DNA of 64,000 nt, from positions 878,196 to 942,195 of the forward strand of contig NZ_FMAT01000001.1 of the NCBI RefSeq assembly GCF_900094805.1, given 5' to 3'. The DNA is from Arthrobacter sp. NIO-1057 (GTDB taxonomy: Bacteria > Actinomycetota > Actinomycetes > Actinomycetales > Micrococcaceae). The notes below the pieces were generated by a model, which saw only the letters and a list, made by a program, of their open reading frames with translations, was not told the origin of the DNA and ran no database searches. Position numbers and translations under genes: made by a program. How positions within the stretch are numbered: the first letter of the stretch is position 1; each line of letters begins with the position of its first letter. This document shows positions 37,749 to 46,228 of the stretch, piece after piece.

Positions 37749-39202
37749 GCGTCTTCGCCTTCCTTCACGAATGCTGCGATGTCGTCGCCGAGGAAGCGCA
37801 GACCGGCCCCATTAGAGGACTTGAACAAGGCAATATCGCCTGGCTGGAGTTCTTTTTGCAATAGCTCGCGGGCTTCATCCACGCTTGGAACATAGTAGGC
37901 TTCATCGCCCCAGCTACCTTCAAGCACGGCGGAGTTGTAGGCCGGTTTAGCACCGCGGCCTACCACCACAAGTTTCTTGATGTTCATTCGAACAGCCATG
38001 CGTCCGAGTAGATCATGCTGGTGGATGCTCTCATCCCCAAGTTCAAGCATCTCGCCCAAGACCGCCCAAGTTCGGCGTCCCGGAGCCCCATCCTCACCCA
38101 GGCCCAGCTCTGCCAGAGTAACCAAGGCGGCGCGCATGGATTCAGGGTTAGCGTTGTAAGCGTCGTTGATGATGCTCACGCCGTCAGCTCGCTCAATGCG
38201 TTCCATTCGCCAGCGACTTCCCGCGGCCTGGCCATTGAGGTTATCGACGATGACCTTTGGGTCAACGTCCAAAGCATAGGCAGCATTCGCGGCAGCCAAA
38301 ATGTTGCTGACGTGGTGGCGTCCCAACAAGCCAGAGGTGATCCGCTGGCTAAATCCGTTAGGGAATTCCAGGGTCAATTCAGGCTGACCGGAGCTATTGA
38401 CTACTACATCGGTGGCCCAGACTCCGGCACGTTCTGGTTTTTGTGCCCCGCTTCCGAAGAATCGCACTTCGGCCTTGGCGCGGGAGTCCATGCGTGCCAC
38501 GCGGGCATCTTCCGCGTTCAAGATGGCAATACCATCGGTGTCCAAGGCTTCGACGAGTTCGCCCTTGGCCTTTTCGATGTTTTCAACACCACCGAATTCG
38601 CCAGCGTGTGCGGTACCAACACAGAGCACGACGCCTACGTGTGGGTGCACCATATCGGTGAGGTAGGTCAGGTGGCCTACCCCGGTTGCACCCATCTCGA
38701 TAACGAAGAACTTCGTGTCTTCGGTTGCGTTGAAGACGGTGAGCGGAACGCCGACCTCTCCGTTGTAGGAACCGATCGGTGAAACGGTTGGCGCGACCTT
38801 CGAAAGGATGCCCGCCAGCAGATCCTTGGTGGTGGTTTTACCAGCTGAGCCAGTGATGCCCACGACCTTGGCATCGTTTTTAGCTTTGAGGTACTCGACG
38901 ATGTGAGCGGCAATCTTGCCCATGGCTTCCACCGCGTCCTCGACGATGATCGCCGGGTGCACCGCGCGGGCATCGTCATAGGTGAGGCGTTCGGCCAATG
39001 CCAATACGGCACCGGCGGCCAAAGCCTTATCGATGAAGGCGTGTCCATCGGAGAATTCTCCGGGTTTGGCTACGAACAGGCAGCCGGCAGTGACTTCACG
39101 TGAATCCGTGGTCACCGAAGTAACCACCGTGTCGGAGGCGGCTGTTGCGCTCGCTTCTCCCCCGGTGATCTTCAAAAGGTCAGTCAAAGACAGTTCAATC
39201 AT
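37745..39202 (-). CDS. murF: UDP-N-acetylmuramoyl-tripeptide--D-alanyl-D-alanine ligase
   Basis: A 485-aa Mur ligase that adds D-Ala-D-Ala to complete the pentapeptide. The ATP loop is GITGSAGKTTTKDLL. The central domain has EMGATGVGHL, and the C-terminal domain has INDAYNANPESM. It begins 50 nt after the murE stop. A TAAAGT sequence ten bases before the ATG could be a -10 giving murF a near-leaderless secondary transcript, which is unproven. Confidence 0.96.
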   Translation of the reverse strand: MIELSLTDLLKITGGEASATAASDTVVTSVTTDSREVTAGCLFVAKPGEFSDGHAFIDKALAAGAVLALAERLTYDDARAVHPAIIVEDAVEAMGKIAAHIVEYLKAKNDAKVVGITGSAGKTTTKDLLAGILSKVAPTVSPIGSYNGEVGVPLTVFNATEDTKFFVIEMGATGVGHLTYLTDMVHPHVGVVLCVGTAHAGEFGGVENIEKAKGELVEALDTDGIAILNAEDARVARMDSRAKAEVRFFGSGAQKPERAGVWATDVVVNSSGQPELTLEFPNGFSQRITSGLLGRHHVSNILAAANAAYALDVDPKVIVDNLNGQAAGSRWRMERIERADGVSIINDAYNANPESMRAALVTLAELGLGEDGAPGRRTWAVLGEMLELGDESIHQHDLLGRMAVRMNIKKLVVVGRGAKPAYNSAVLEGSWGDEAYYVPSVDEARELLQKELQPGDIALFKSSNGAGLRFLGDDIAAFVKEGEDA

Positions 39203-39252
39203 GGCATTAAGGACTTTACACTTGAGCGGTGATGATCATGGTCGTATTCCCT

Positions 39253-40845
39253 CTAGGAATTGGTCACAAATCCATGAAGATTTAGCGCGTTCGCCAGTTC
39301 AACGCGGTCATCGAGTTCAACGTCCATTCCCGCAACGTCTTGGCTTACTTCGTGTCCGCGTCCGGCGACCAGAATCGCGTCCTGCTCCTGCGCTAAACTC
39401 ACAGCAAATTCCACGGCTTTAGCGCGTGGCGCGACGTTGTAAAGCTGAGTTTGAAGCCCTTCGGAGTCGATAGCCTGTTGTGCACCGGTTGCTACCTGCT
39501 CACGAATCGGCTCGGGCGCTTCACCGTGTGGGTCATCGTCGGTGACGATCACGATGTCTGCATGTCGTGCGGCCACCGCACCCATGTCCGGGCGTTTGGT
39601 TTTATCTCGTTCTCCGGTAGCACCGAAGACTACAATCCTGCGCCCTTGGTCTCCGGGTCGTACTGAGTCCAAAGCCTTGGCAAGTGCATCGGAGTTGTGG
39701 GCGAAGTCCACGACGGCCACTGGCGATTCTGCTACCACCTGCATACGCCCTGGAACGGCCACCGACAAAGGGTCCTTGGCGTCAAGTGCCTGCTGCAACC
39801 GCTGAAGTTCAACACCGCTGGCAAGAACCATGAGCGTGGCCAATGCTGCGTTGGCGACATTAAACATGCCTGGCAGTGCGGTACGAGTGCGCAACTGTCG
39901 ACCGTCACGGTGCTTAAGTGTGAAACGGTGCCCCAGTCCGGAGTGCTCCAGTTCGGTGACGCGCCAATCAGCGTGCCCGTGATTCTCGTCCAGACTCAAC
40001 GACTCGGTCGGAATCTGTGCTTGTTCAACCAGGCGGGCACCATAAGGGTCATCGAGAATGACCACAGCCGCCGAGCTGTGTTCCGGGGTGAACAACTGGG
40101 CTTTGGTCTGGAAGTAATCTTCCATCGTTCCGTGCAGGTCTAGGTGATCCTGCGTCAGGTTGGTGTAGCCGGATACCGCAAAGTTCAAAGCATCAACGCG
40201 GCCATAACTCAAAGAATGGCTGGAGACTTCCATGGCTACAGAATTCACGCTTTGTTGCGCCATCCGTGCCAGCACTCCGTGAAGTTGCGTCGATTCTGGA
40301 GTGGTCAGCACGCTGGGGATGATCTGTCCGCGGGCAGACATCTCGATGGTGCCGATCAGTCCGGTTTCTTCGCCCAGGGCTTCAAGAATTGCTCGAATCA
40401 TGAAGGTCGTGGTGGTCTTGCCATTGGTACCGGTGACGGCGAAGAGCTGTGGGCAGTGCTCGTTGGTACCGTAGACAGCTTGGGCTACTTTAGCTGCCGC
40501 CTTACGTACATCGGCGACCACAGCCACCGGAATCGAAAATTCATCCGGGAGGAATTCCAGACCAGCAGTATCGGTGATCAGGGCGACGGCACCGTTAGAG
40601 ATGGCAGTGTCCACAAATTCTGCCCCATGGCGCTTGGCACCGCAGATGCCCAAGAAAACATCTCCTGGTTGCACGATCTGGGGGTTCATGCTGACGCCGA
40701 GGATCTGTGGAGTCGCGTTGAATAGCGTTCCGGTACGTACTGCGCCTGCCGCCGCGCATACCTGGTCAAAGCCCACGCCTGCCATATTCTCTGGACGAAG
40801 GTACCGTTCCAACTCACGCGGAGTTCCGGGTTTCTGGACTACCAA
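39253..40845 (-). CDS. murE: UDP-MurNAc-tripeptide synthetase (probable L-lysine-adding)
   Basis: A 530-aa Mur ligase for the third stem-peptide residue. The ATP loop is AVTGTNGKTTTTFM. The C-terminal domain has the specificity region VTDDDPHGE (near 39520-39550), where meso-diaminopimelate ligases have DNPR. The missing arginine predicts L-lysine as substrate, in line with a Micrococcaceae wall. The start appears to be TTG, overlapping the ftsI stop by 7 nt. The next in-frame ATG is 20 codons later (40785), so the N-terminus is the least certain part. Confidence 0.93.
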   Translation of the reverse strand: MVVQKPGTPRELERYLRPENMAGVGFDQVCAAAGAVRTGTLFNATPQILGVSMNPQIVQPGDVFLGICGAKRHGAEFVDTAISNGAVALITDTAGLEFLPDEFSIPVAVVADVRKAAAKVAQAVYGTNEHCPQLFAVTGTNGKTTTTFMIRAILEALGEETGLIGTIEMSARGQIIPSVLTTPESTQLHGVLARMAQQSVNSVAMEVSSHSLSYGRVDALNFAVSGYTNLTQDHLDLHGTMEDYFQTKAQLFTPEHSSAAVVILDDPYGARLVEQAQIPTESLSLDENHGHADWRVTELEHSGLGHRFTLKHRDGRQLRTRTALPGMFNVANAALATLMVLASGVELQRLQQALDAKDPLSVAVPGRMQVVAESPVAVVDFAHNSDALAKALDSVRPGDQGRRIVVFGATGERDKTKRPDMGAVAARHADIVIVTDDDPHGEAPEPIREQVATGAQQAIDSEGLQTQLYNVAPRAKAVEFAVSLAQEQDAILVAGRGHEVSQDVAGMDVELDDRVELANALNLHGFVTNS

Positions 40846-42653
40846 GATTTCTTTTGTTCCTTACCTACAAAGACGTCGTACGCCTCTGACTTTGTCGTGC
40901 TCGGTGGCACATTGAATGTGTTCAGCGTGTGGCTCATAACGTCGGTAAACGTGTCAGCCACCGAGAAGTCTTTCCAGTTACCCTGTGGACGGTACATCGT
41001 GGCAACAACCACGAACTGTGGATCTTCCAGCGGAGCTACACCCGCAAAGGAATAAGTATAACCGTCGTAACCCTTGGCACTGGCGGCCTGTCCGGTACCG
41101 GTCTTACCACCAACACGGTAACCAGGAATGGCTTCCTTGTAACCAGTTCCATAGTCGACCACGGATTCCATGATCTTCAGCATCTCTTTGGAAGTCGATT
41201 CCTTGATGACACGCGTTTGCTCAGGTTCTTCGGTTTTGGTGATCGAACCGTCTTCATTTCGATAGCCCTCAATCAAGCTAGGAGCCACGCGAACACCACC
41301 ATTGGCGATGGTCTGGAAGATCGAAGCAGTGTGCAACACAGTTTGTGAGTAGCCCTGACCAAACATTGTCGTGTACTGCTGGCGACGGTCCCAGTTCTCT
41401 GGTTTTGCCAACTGGCCAGCGCTAGCACCGTTCAGGCCAATCTGAATTGGGGAACCCAGGCCAAAGGCCCTCATGTAGTCGTAGCGGGTCTGCTTGCTCA
41501 TCTTGCTACCGACCATCACGGTACCGGTGTTGTATGAACGCGCGAAGATACCTGCGACGGTCATGTCGTAGGTGGCGTGTTCCAAGGAGTCGTTGATGGT
41601 TTCCTTGGTAAAGGTCTTCTTGTGTGGCACCGTGAACTCATCGGTGGCCTTGACCACGCCTTGGTCCAAGGCCGCTGCGAATATCGGGGCTTTGCCGGTG
41701 GAGCCAGGCTCAAAGGCACGCGTAATAGAGGTCGAGTGACGGAACTCTGGATCCGTGGCTCCAGGGTCGTTCGGATCCAATTCGGCAGAATCACCGATGG
41801 CCAGGATCTTGCCGGTCTTAACCTCCTGGACGACGACGGAGACCCATTCAGCGTTAAACTCTGCTTGCTTCTTTTCGGCAGCACGCTGAGCCACATAGTT
41901 AATGTCGGAGTCGATGGTCAACAGGACATCTTGCCCATTGACCGCCGGAGTTTCTTCGGTTTCGGTGACAGGAATACGCACGCCGTCGGCGCTGACTTCA
42001 TATTTGCGGCTACCAGCAGTTCCGGCCAAGTGTTCTTCTTGGCTTAGTTCAAGGCCTTCGGCACCGACGACATTGGTCTGATCTTCGTTGTTTTTCACAA
42101 ATCCAAGCAACGGACCAGCAATAACGCCCTGCGGATATTGGCGTTCACTACTCAAAGTTGTTGTGAGGCGAGGAATACCAATTTCGCGGACTTCGTTACG
42201 GACTTCTGGGGTCACGCTCTTGGCAATGACCACGTAGCCCTTAGGCTTCGCGTCGCCTTGCGGCTGGACCTTTTTGGCCAGTTCTTCGGGATCTTGGTCC
42301 AAGGCCTCGGCTAGTTCTTTGATGGCCTGATCCCAGCTGATGCGTTCGTGGCCGTTTGAGCCGTCGCGCTTGGCACGACGAATGTCGTCGTCTTGTTCGC
42401 GCTGGTCGATGGCCAAGTCGTAACGGTCGACAGACACAGCCAGCGTGGTTCCATTGCGGTCTTCAATGGAACCACGGGTTGGGGCGATGACTTCTTCGCG
42501 TTCACGGCTCGCTTGGGCCGCATTGGCGACAGTAGCTGCATTGATACCTTGGACCCAGACGAGGCGGGCCAAGATAATCACCAACAGGGTTACTGAGAGG
42601 ATCAGTACAAAGCGCATCCGCTTTTTCGCAGTGTCGATTGCCGTCGAGCTCAC
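40839..42653 (-). CDS. ftsI: Septal peptidoglycan transpeptidase FtsI (PBP3)
   Basis: A 604-aa class B penicillin-binding protein that cross-links septal wall with FtsW. A short cytoplasmic N-terminus and one membrane segment (about 14-34) precede the dimerisation domain. The transpeptidase domain has the three active-site motifs: STGK in EPGSTGKAP, SYN in SYNTGTV, and KTG in GGKTGTGQ. The start is GTG. It is downstream of the FtsL-like gene and overlaps murE by 7 nt. Confidence 0.97.
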   Translation of the reverse strand: MSSTAIDTAKKRMRFVLILSVTLLVIILARLVWVQGINAATVANAAQASREREEVIAPTRGSIEDRNGTTLAVSVDRYDLAIDQREQDDDIRRAKRDGSNGHERISWDQAIKELAEALDQDPEELAKKVQPQGDAKPKGYVVIAKSVTPEVRNEVREIGIPRLTTTLSSERQYPQGVIAGPLLGFVKNNEDQTNVVGAEGLELSQEEHLAGTAGSRKYEVSADGVRIPVTETEETPAVNGQDVLLTIDSDINYVAQRAAEKKQAEFNAEWVSVVVQEVKTGKILAIGDSAELDPNDPGATDPEFRHSTSITRAFEPGSTGKAPIFAAALDQGVVKATDEFTVPHKKTFTKETINDSLEHATYDMTVAGIFARSYNTGTVMVGSKMSKQTRYDYMRAFGLGSPIQIGLNGASAGQLAKPENWDRRQQYTTMFGQGYSQTVLHTASIFQTIANGGVRVAPSLIEGYRNEDGSITKTEEPEQTRVIKESTSKEMLKIMESVVDYGTGYKEAIPGYRVGGKTGTGQAASAKGYDGYTYSFAGVAPLEDPQFVVVATMYRPQGNWKDFSVADTFTDVMSHTLNTFNVPPSTTKSEAYDVFVGKEQKKSW

Positions 42654-42726
42654 AATGAACCTAACTTTCCCTCAGCGTGGTGTCCAGCAGTAACAGCTAG
42701 TTCAGTTCTAGCTTAGAAAGATCTCG

Positions 42727-43506
42727 CTACTTTGCCGGGGATTTCATGCTTGGCGCCGGGATCGTGCCGCCGTTAAGTTCGGAGTCTTGGAAGACTGGGC
42801 GGCCGTCTTCGGCGACTTCGCGCTGGCTCTTAGTGGACTTCACTTCGGCGTCTTTGGAATCCGAAGTCGAGGCGCTGGCAGCATCTGCATCAGTTGAGGT
42901 CTTGCCCACAGTGGTTTTCGGAGTCGAGGACTCTTCGGACTTCACCTTGTCTTGGGTGCCCTCGCCTTCAGTGACGCTGTCGCCAGGCAATGGCAGGGTT
43001 CCGTATTCCTGCTTATTGTCCTTGGCCTTGACAGCATCTTCGGCTTCCTGAGTGATTTTGCCTTCAGAGAGGCTAATCAGGCCAGGTGCACCTGGCGAAA
43101 CGAGGCCGAGGTCTTTAGCCTTGGCGGCTAGGGCCTGCGGGGCTCCCAGCGACTGGGCTTCCTTGAGCAAGGCTTGGTTCTCTTGAGACAGGGCACGTTC
43201 CTGGTTGCGCAGGGAAACAATGTCGTACTGACGCTGAGCAACGGAGGTGTTGAGCAGTACCAAGGTGACGATGACGCTGAAGGCCAGCAACACGAGAATC
43301 ACGGACATCGTGACCATGGAGCGTCGGTTCGATTCCTTGATTCGTGGAACTAGAGAAAGGGTCACTCGCTGGCGAGGTTCACCTTTAGGTAGCTGACTGG
43401 CAAGCACGGGCTCTGGGCGTAAGGCTCGTGCAGCACTGCCGTCAACAACTGGTTGGTTGTTCACGGCTGCAATCTTCTGCACGCGACGCGGGGCTCGTTG
43501 GCTCAT
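42727..43506 (-). CDS. ftsL: FtsL-like divisome protein with long disordered tail
   Basis: A 259-aa bitopic protein in the ftsL position, between rsmH and ftsI. A cytoplasmic stretch of about 63 residues with many Arg and Pro leads to a membrane segment (about 64-87). A short extracytoplasmic coiled coil follows (about 91-120; VAQRQYDIVSLRNQERALSQENQALLKE). The last 110 residues are Ser/Thr/Asp/Glu/Lys-rich and likely disordered. FtsL is poorly conserved, so the call rests on topology and position more than sequence. The tail is unusually long compared with the roughly 100-aa enterobacterial form. It starts 2 nt after the rsmH stop. Confidence 0.82.
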   Translation of the reverse strand: MSQRAPRRVQKIAAVNNQPVVDGSAARALRPEPVLASQLPKGEPRQRVTLSLVPRIKESNRRSMVTMSVILVLLAFSVIVTLVLLNTSVAQRQYDIVSLRNQERALSQENQALLKEAQSLGAPQALAAKAKDLGLVSPGAPGLISLSEGKITQEAEDAVKAKDNKQEYGTLPLPGDSVTEGEGTQDKVKSEESSTPKTTVGKTSTDADAASASTSDSKDAEVKSTKSQREVAEDGRPVFQDSELNGGTIPAPSMKSPAK

Positions 43507-43508
43507 CC

Positions 43509-44501
43509 TTAGCTCCTCTTCAACACTCGCTCCACAGCTCGCAAGCGAGCTGAGGCTGCACGGGAATTTTCTTCAATTTCCTGGTCGCTTGGCTTTTCAG
43601 TGCCCTTGGTCAGGACCTTGTATTCAGCCTTATGTTCCTCTAGCTCTACCGGGAATCCTGGTGGAGCCGAGGAGGTTGCACCCTGCACGAAGTGCCTCTT
43701 GGTGATCTTGTCTTCTAATGAGTGGTAGCTCATTACGACGACTCGGCCACCGACATTCAGTGCGCCCATGGCCGCAGGAATCGCGCGCTCCAGCACGTCG
43801 AGTTCCTCGTTGACCGCAATTCGCAGGGCTTGGAAGGTGCGTTTGGCTGGGTGGCCACTATTTCTAGCAGCCGCCGCAGGGACTACGCCTCGAATGATTT
43901 CCACGAGTTCTGCGGTAGTCGTGATTCGTGCTTTTGCTCGTGCCTCGATGATGGCCGTCGAAATACGTCCAGCAAACTTCTCTTCGCCCCACTGGCGAAT
44001 GATGCGCAATAGCTCGTCGCGATCCAAGTCATTGACGAGATCTTCTGCGGTTGGACCCACAGAGGTATCCATGCGCATGTCCAGCGGAGCGTCATAGGAG
44101 TAGGCGAAACCACGTTCACGTTCGTCGAGTTGCAATGACGAGACACCGAGGTCGAAGAGGACACCGTCAACGCCTGGGAACCCCAAGTCTTCGACAACGT
44201 CAGCAATTTCGTCATAGACAGCGTGAACAAGATCAATGCGATCTTCGAATGGCTTGAGTCGCGCGCCAGCGAGCTCATGAGCCTGCTCGTCGCGGTCAAG
44301 TCCGATCAAGTGAAGGTTTTCGAACCGCTTCAGAATTGCTTCTGAGTGTCCGCCCATCCCGAGGGTGCAGTCCACAACGATTGCCCGACGGTCTTCAGCA
44401 TTTGCTCGCTCGATACCTGGTGCGAGGAGGTTGACGCAACGGTCCAGAAGTACTGGAACGTGGCGTTCGGATGCTGGTCGCGGGGAATCCTGATTTGGCA
44501 C
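43509..44501 (-). CDS. rsmH: 16S rRNA (cytosine-1402-N4)-methyltransferase
   Basis: A 330-aa SAM-dependent methyltransferase (formerly MraW) modifying the ribosomal P-site region. The SAM motif is [15 protein letters not shown]. The conserved [19 protein letters not shown] stretch, [15 protein letters not shown]-type region and [12 protein letters not shown] motif are present. I use the GTG at 44501, which directly follows AAAGGGGGAG. A TTG 17 codons upstream would give an atypical leader. The gap to mraZ is 171 nt and shows no gene. Confidence 0.95.
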   Translation of the reverse strand: MPNQDSPRPASERHVPVLLDRCVNLLAPGIERANAEDRRAIVVDCTLGMGGHSEAILKRFENLHLIGLDRDEQAHELAGARLKPFEDRIDLVHAVYDEIADVVEDLGFPGVDGVLFDLGVSSLQLDERERGFAYSYDAPLDMRMDTSVGPTAEDLVNDLDRDELLRIIRQWGEEKFAGRISTAIIEARAKARITTTAELVEIIRGVVPAAAARNSGHPAKRTFQALRIAVNEELDVLERAIPAAMGALNVGGRVVVMSYHSLEDKITKRHFVQGATSSAPPGFPVELEEHKAEYKVLTKGTEKPSDQEIEENSRAASARLRAVERVLKRS

Positions 44502-44672
44502 TGCTCCCCCTTTCGATGTTCGGTATGTTGTTGAGATCAGATCCCCCTCCAACCAAGTGGTGGTCTATCTTCTGGCTCCGGGGAAGTGAAGCCAGACGAT
44601 TTTCCCCGCAAGGTGGCTGGAGATCTCATCTCAACATCTGGTGTTGTTGGATTGAATTTTGTTCTGAGAACT

Positions 44673-45086
44673 TCAGCCCTCATCGGTATCTGAGAAAACA
44701 TCCTCTTGTTCGTCCAGATACTGTTGCCATGACTCTGTATCCCAGATTTCGATGCGATTACCCGCACCGATGACTGTGACTTCCCGGTCAAGGCCGCCGT
44801 AAGTGCGCAGCACTTGCGGAATCGTGACACGTCCCTGCTTATCCGGTACTTCGTCAGATGCCCCCGAGAGGAACACACGTGCATAGTCGCGTGCTCGTCG
44901 TGAGGTCAATGACGCCTGTGCCAACTGCTCATGCTGCTTCTCGAACTCTCGCTGGCTAAAAACGTAAATACAACGTTCTTGACCACGCGTTAGCACCAGG
45001 CCGTAAGACAATTCATCACGATATTTAGCAGGAAGAATCAGGCGTCCCTTCTCGTCCAGTTTCGGCGTGTACGTTCCCAGGAACAT
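44673..45086 (-). CDS. mraZ: Transcriptional regulator MraZ
   Basis: A 137-aa DNA-binding regulator, usually the first gene of the dcw cluster and its autorepressor. Two SpoVT-AbrB repeats are visible, around [13 protein letters not shown] and [14 protein letters not shown] use the ATG at 45086, giving the family's standard MFLGTYTP start; the upstream GTG two codons away is less likely. An AAAGGCGG lies upstream. Five candidate MraZ boxes at 45118-45162 overlie its promoter. The C-terminal tail is acidic ([10 protein letters not shown]). Confidence 0.96.
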   Translation of the reverse strand: MFLGTYTPKLDEKGRLILPAKYRDELSYGLVLTRGQERCIYVFSQREFEKQHEQLAQASLTSRRARDYARVFLSGASDEVPDKQGRVTIPQVLRTYGGLDREVTVIGAGNRIEIWDTESWQQYLDEQEDVFSDTDEG

Positions 45087-45117
45087 GCACACCGCCTTTC
45101 CGCGAAGTGGCTAGAAG

Positions 45118-45162
45118 CCCCACTCTTCTCTACTTGCCTCCACTTTACTCCACTACCCCCCA
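45118..45162 (-). promoter_or_regulatory. MraZ operator: five boxes at 10-bp spacing
   Basis: Read on the minus strand the boxes are TGGGG, TGGAG, TGGAG, TAGAG and TGGGG, at 45162, 45152, 45142, 45132 and 45122 (5' ends). Each is followed by a 5-nt spacer. MraZ is known to bind TGGGN direct repeats with 5-nt spacers. Only the TAGAG box departs clearly from TGGRG. The array covers the spacer, -10 and initial transcribed region of the mraZ promoter, so autorepression is predicted. Confidence 0.82.
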
Positions 45163-45169
45163 CTGTCAA
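45142..45169 (-). promoter_or_regulatory. mraZ/dcw promoter
   Basis: A perfect TTGACA -35 (45169-45164), a 16-nt spacer and a TAAAGT -10 (45147-45142) predict a transcription start near 45135 and a leader of about 49 nt. This is the main promoter of the whole minus-strand division cluster. Confidence 0.75.
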
Positions 45170-45611
45170 TGCGATTTCATTGATTTGGCGAGGGTCTGGA
45201 GTTAAAAATTGGCTAAATTTAGCGGATTGTTGCACCACATCTAGGTGGAGGGAAAATGGAGGGCCTAGCTAGCAGGGCTCCACGCTTCAGAGATTTTCGC
45301 GGAAAATACTGCGGAATCTAGGCGAATCTATGCCCAGTGGTGGGAAGTGGAGGAGCTCAGGGAGGAAAGTGGGGGCAGCGCTTAGGAGGTAGAGGAAACC
45401 TGAATCTTGGAATCTGCCGGGAATTCAAATTCTCAAAACAAGGCGTGTCGTATGCACGCCATGCCACTACCTAATGCTCGCGCTATGCGGTGCGAGGTAA
45501 ACCCGATCAGGGAAGCCTCGCACAGAAGCTAATGACAGTCACATAACGAGAAGACGAACGACACTTGATTCCCGATTCACCTTCAGCCGAGGCCAAACAA
45601 AACAGGTTAAA
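45170..45611. other. 442-nt stretch without a recognisable gene
   Basis: Between the mraZ promoter and the DUF3040 terminator I find no open frame with coding character. The plus strand is GGA-rich from about 45240 to 45400. An 8-bp stem (45490-45497 with 45516-45523) encloses an 18-nt loop. It could hold a small RNA or extended regulatory DNA, but no known RNA family is recognisable by eye. Confidence 0.5.
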
Positions 45612-45643
45612 CAAAAAAGAGGTGCAGCCAGGGGCTACACCTC
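45612..45643 (-). terminator. Terminator of the DUF3040 gene
   Basis: An 11-bp stem with one mismatch (45619-45629 with 45633-45643) is followed on the minus strand by six T. It lies 19 nt after the gene's stop and insulates the mraZ promoter from upstream transcription. Confidence 0.9.
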
Positions 45644-45661
45644 AATATCTATGCTTGCGTA

Positions 45662-46045
45662 TCAGCTGTCGGACTGATCCCGTTTGCGCTGATTCCATCG
45701 CTCTTCGAGACTCGACATGAACTGGGAATTGTTCTTTGCCGCAGATTTTGGACTGCCACCTGCAGGACGGCCAAGTTTCCCATTGGCCGACTTGGTGAGG
45801 GCCAGCAGAACACCGCCAAACATGACAGCAAACCCAATTACACCAACGATGATGATGTGCTGCGAAATACCAAAGATCAGACCAGCCAAGCCAACGATGA
45901 CCAAAAGAACGCCCAGCGCAATGTTTCGCGTTGAAAGACGCCCGGCACTTGCCGGCGCCTTCATATTAGAAGCGAAGCGACGGTCTTCATGCAACTGCTT
46001 TTCAAGCTGCTCCAACAAACGCTGCTCGTGTTCCGATAGCGGCAT
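45662..46045 (-). CDS. DUF3040 family membrane protein
   Basis: A 127-aa protein of the actinobacterial DUF3040 family. The family start MPLSEHEQRLLEQLEKQL is present, with a cytoplasmic helix. Two adjacent membrane segments (about 41-60 and 63-83) and a basic, disordered C-terminal tail follow. Its location just upstream of mraZ is conserved in the phylum, and its function is unknown. GGAAGGAG precedes the ATG. It is read in the same direction as dinB but is separated from it by 183 nt, with a possible TATCCT -10 near 46155. Confidence 0.92.
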   Translation of the reverse strand: MPLSEHEQRLLEQLEKQLHEDRRFASNMKAPASAGRLSTRNIALGVLLVIVGLAGLIFGISQHIIIVGVIGFAVMFGGVLLALTKSANGKLGRPAGGSPKSAAKNNSQFMSSLEERWNQRKRDQSDS

Positions 46046-46228
46046 CGTCTTCTCCTTCCAAAGGCAAACTCAACGGTCGTTTACCGTCGTTAGGTTCAAC
46101 GCCGAGTCAGAGATAAAAGTTCCCTGATTCTTAATGAGCCTTACTCCTAGGATAGTCTCTTTTGTGCTCAGCCTGCCAGTTGATCTTCGCCACTGACCTT
46201 GTATACCCACCGGGCTCACAGAATACTT

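Noticed and set aside
45361-45376. GGAGGAAAGT sequence resembling the start of RNase P RNA
   Set aside because: The conserved continuation and the later universal P RNA blocks are absent, so it is only a GGA-rich coincidence.
45240-45400. Further TGGAG/TGGGA motifs on the plus strand that could be extra MraZ boxes
   Set aside because: They are spaced at irregular 7-, 11- or larger intervals and lie far from any promoter; only 45118-45162 shows the 10-bp period.
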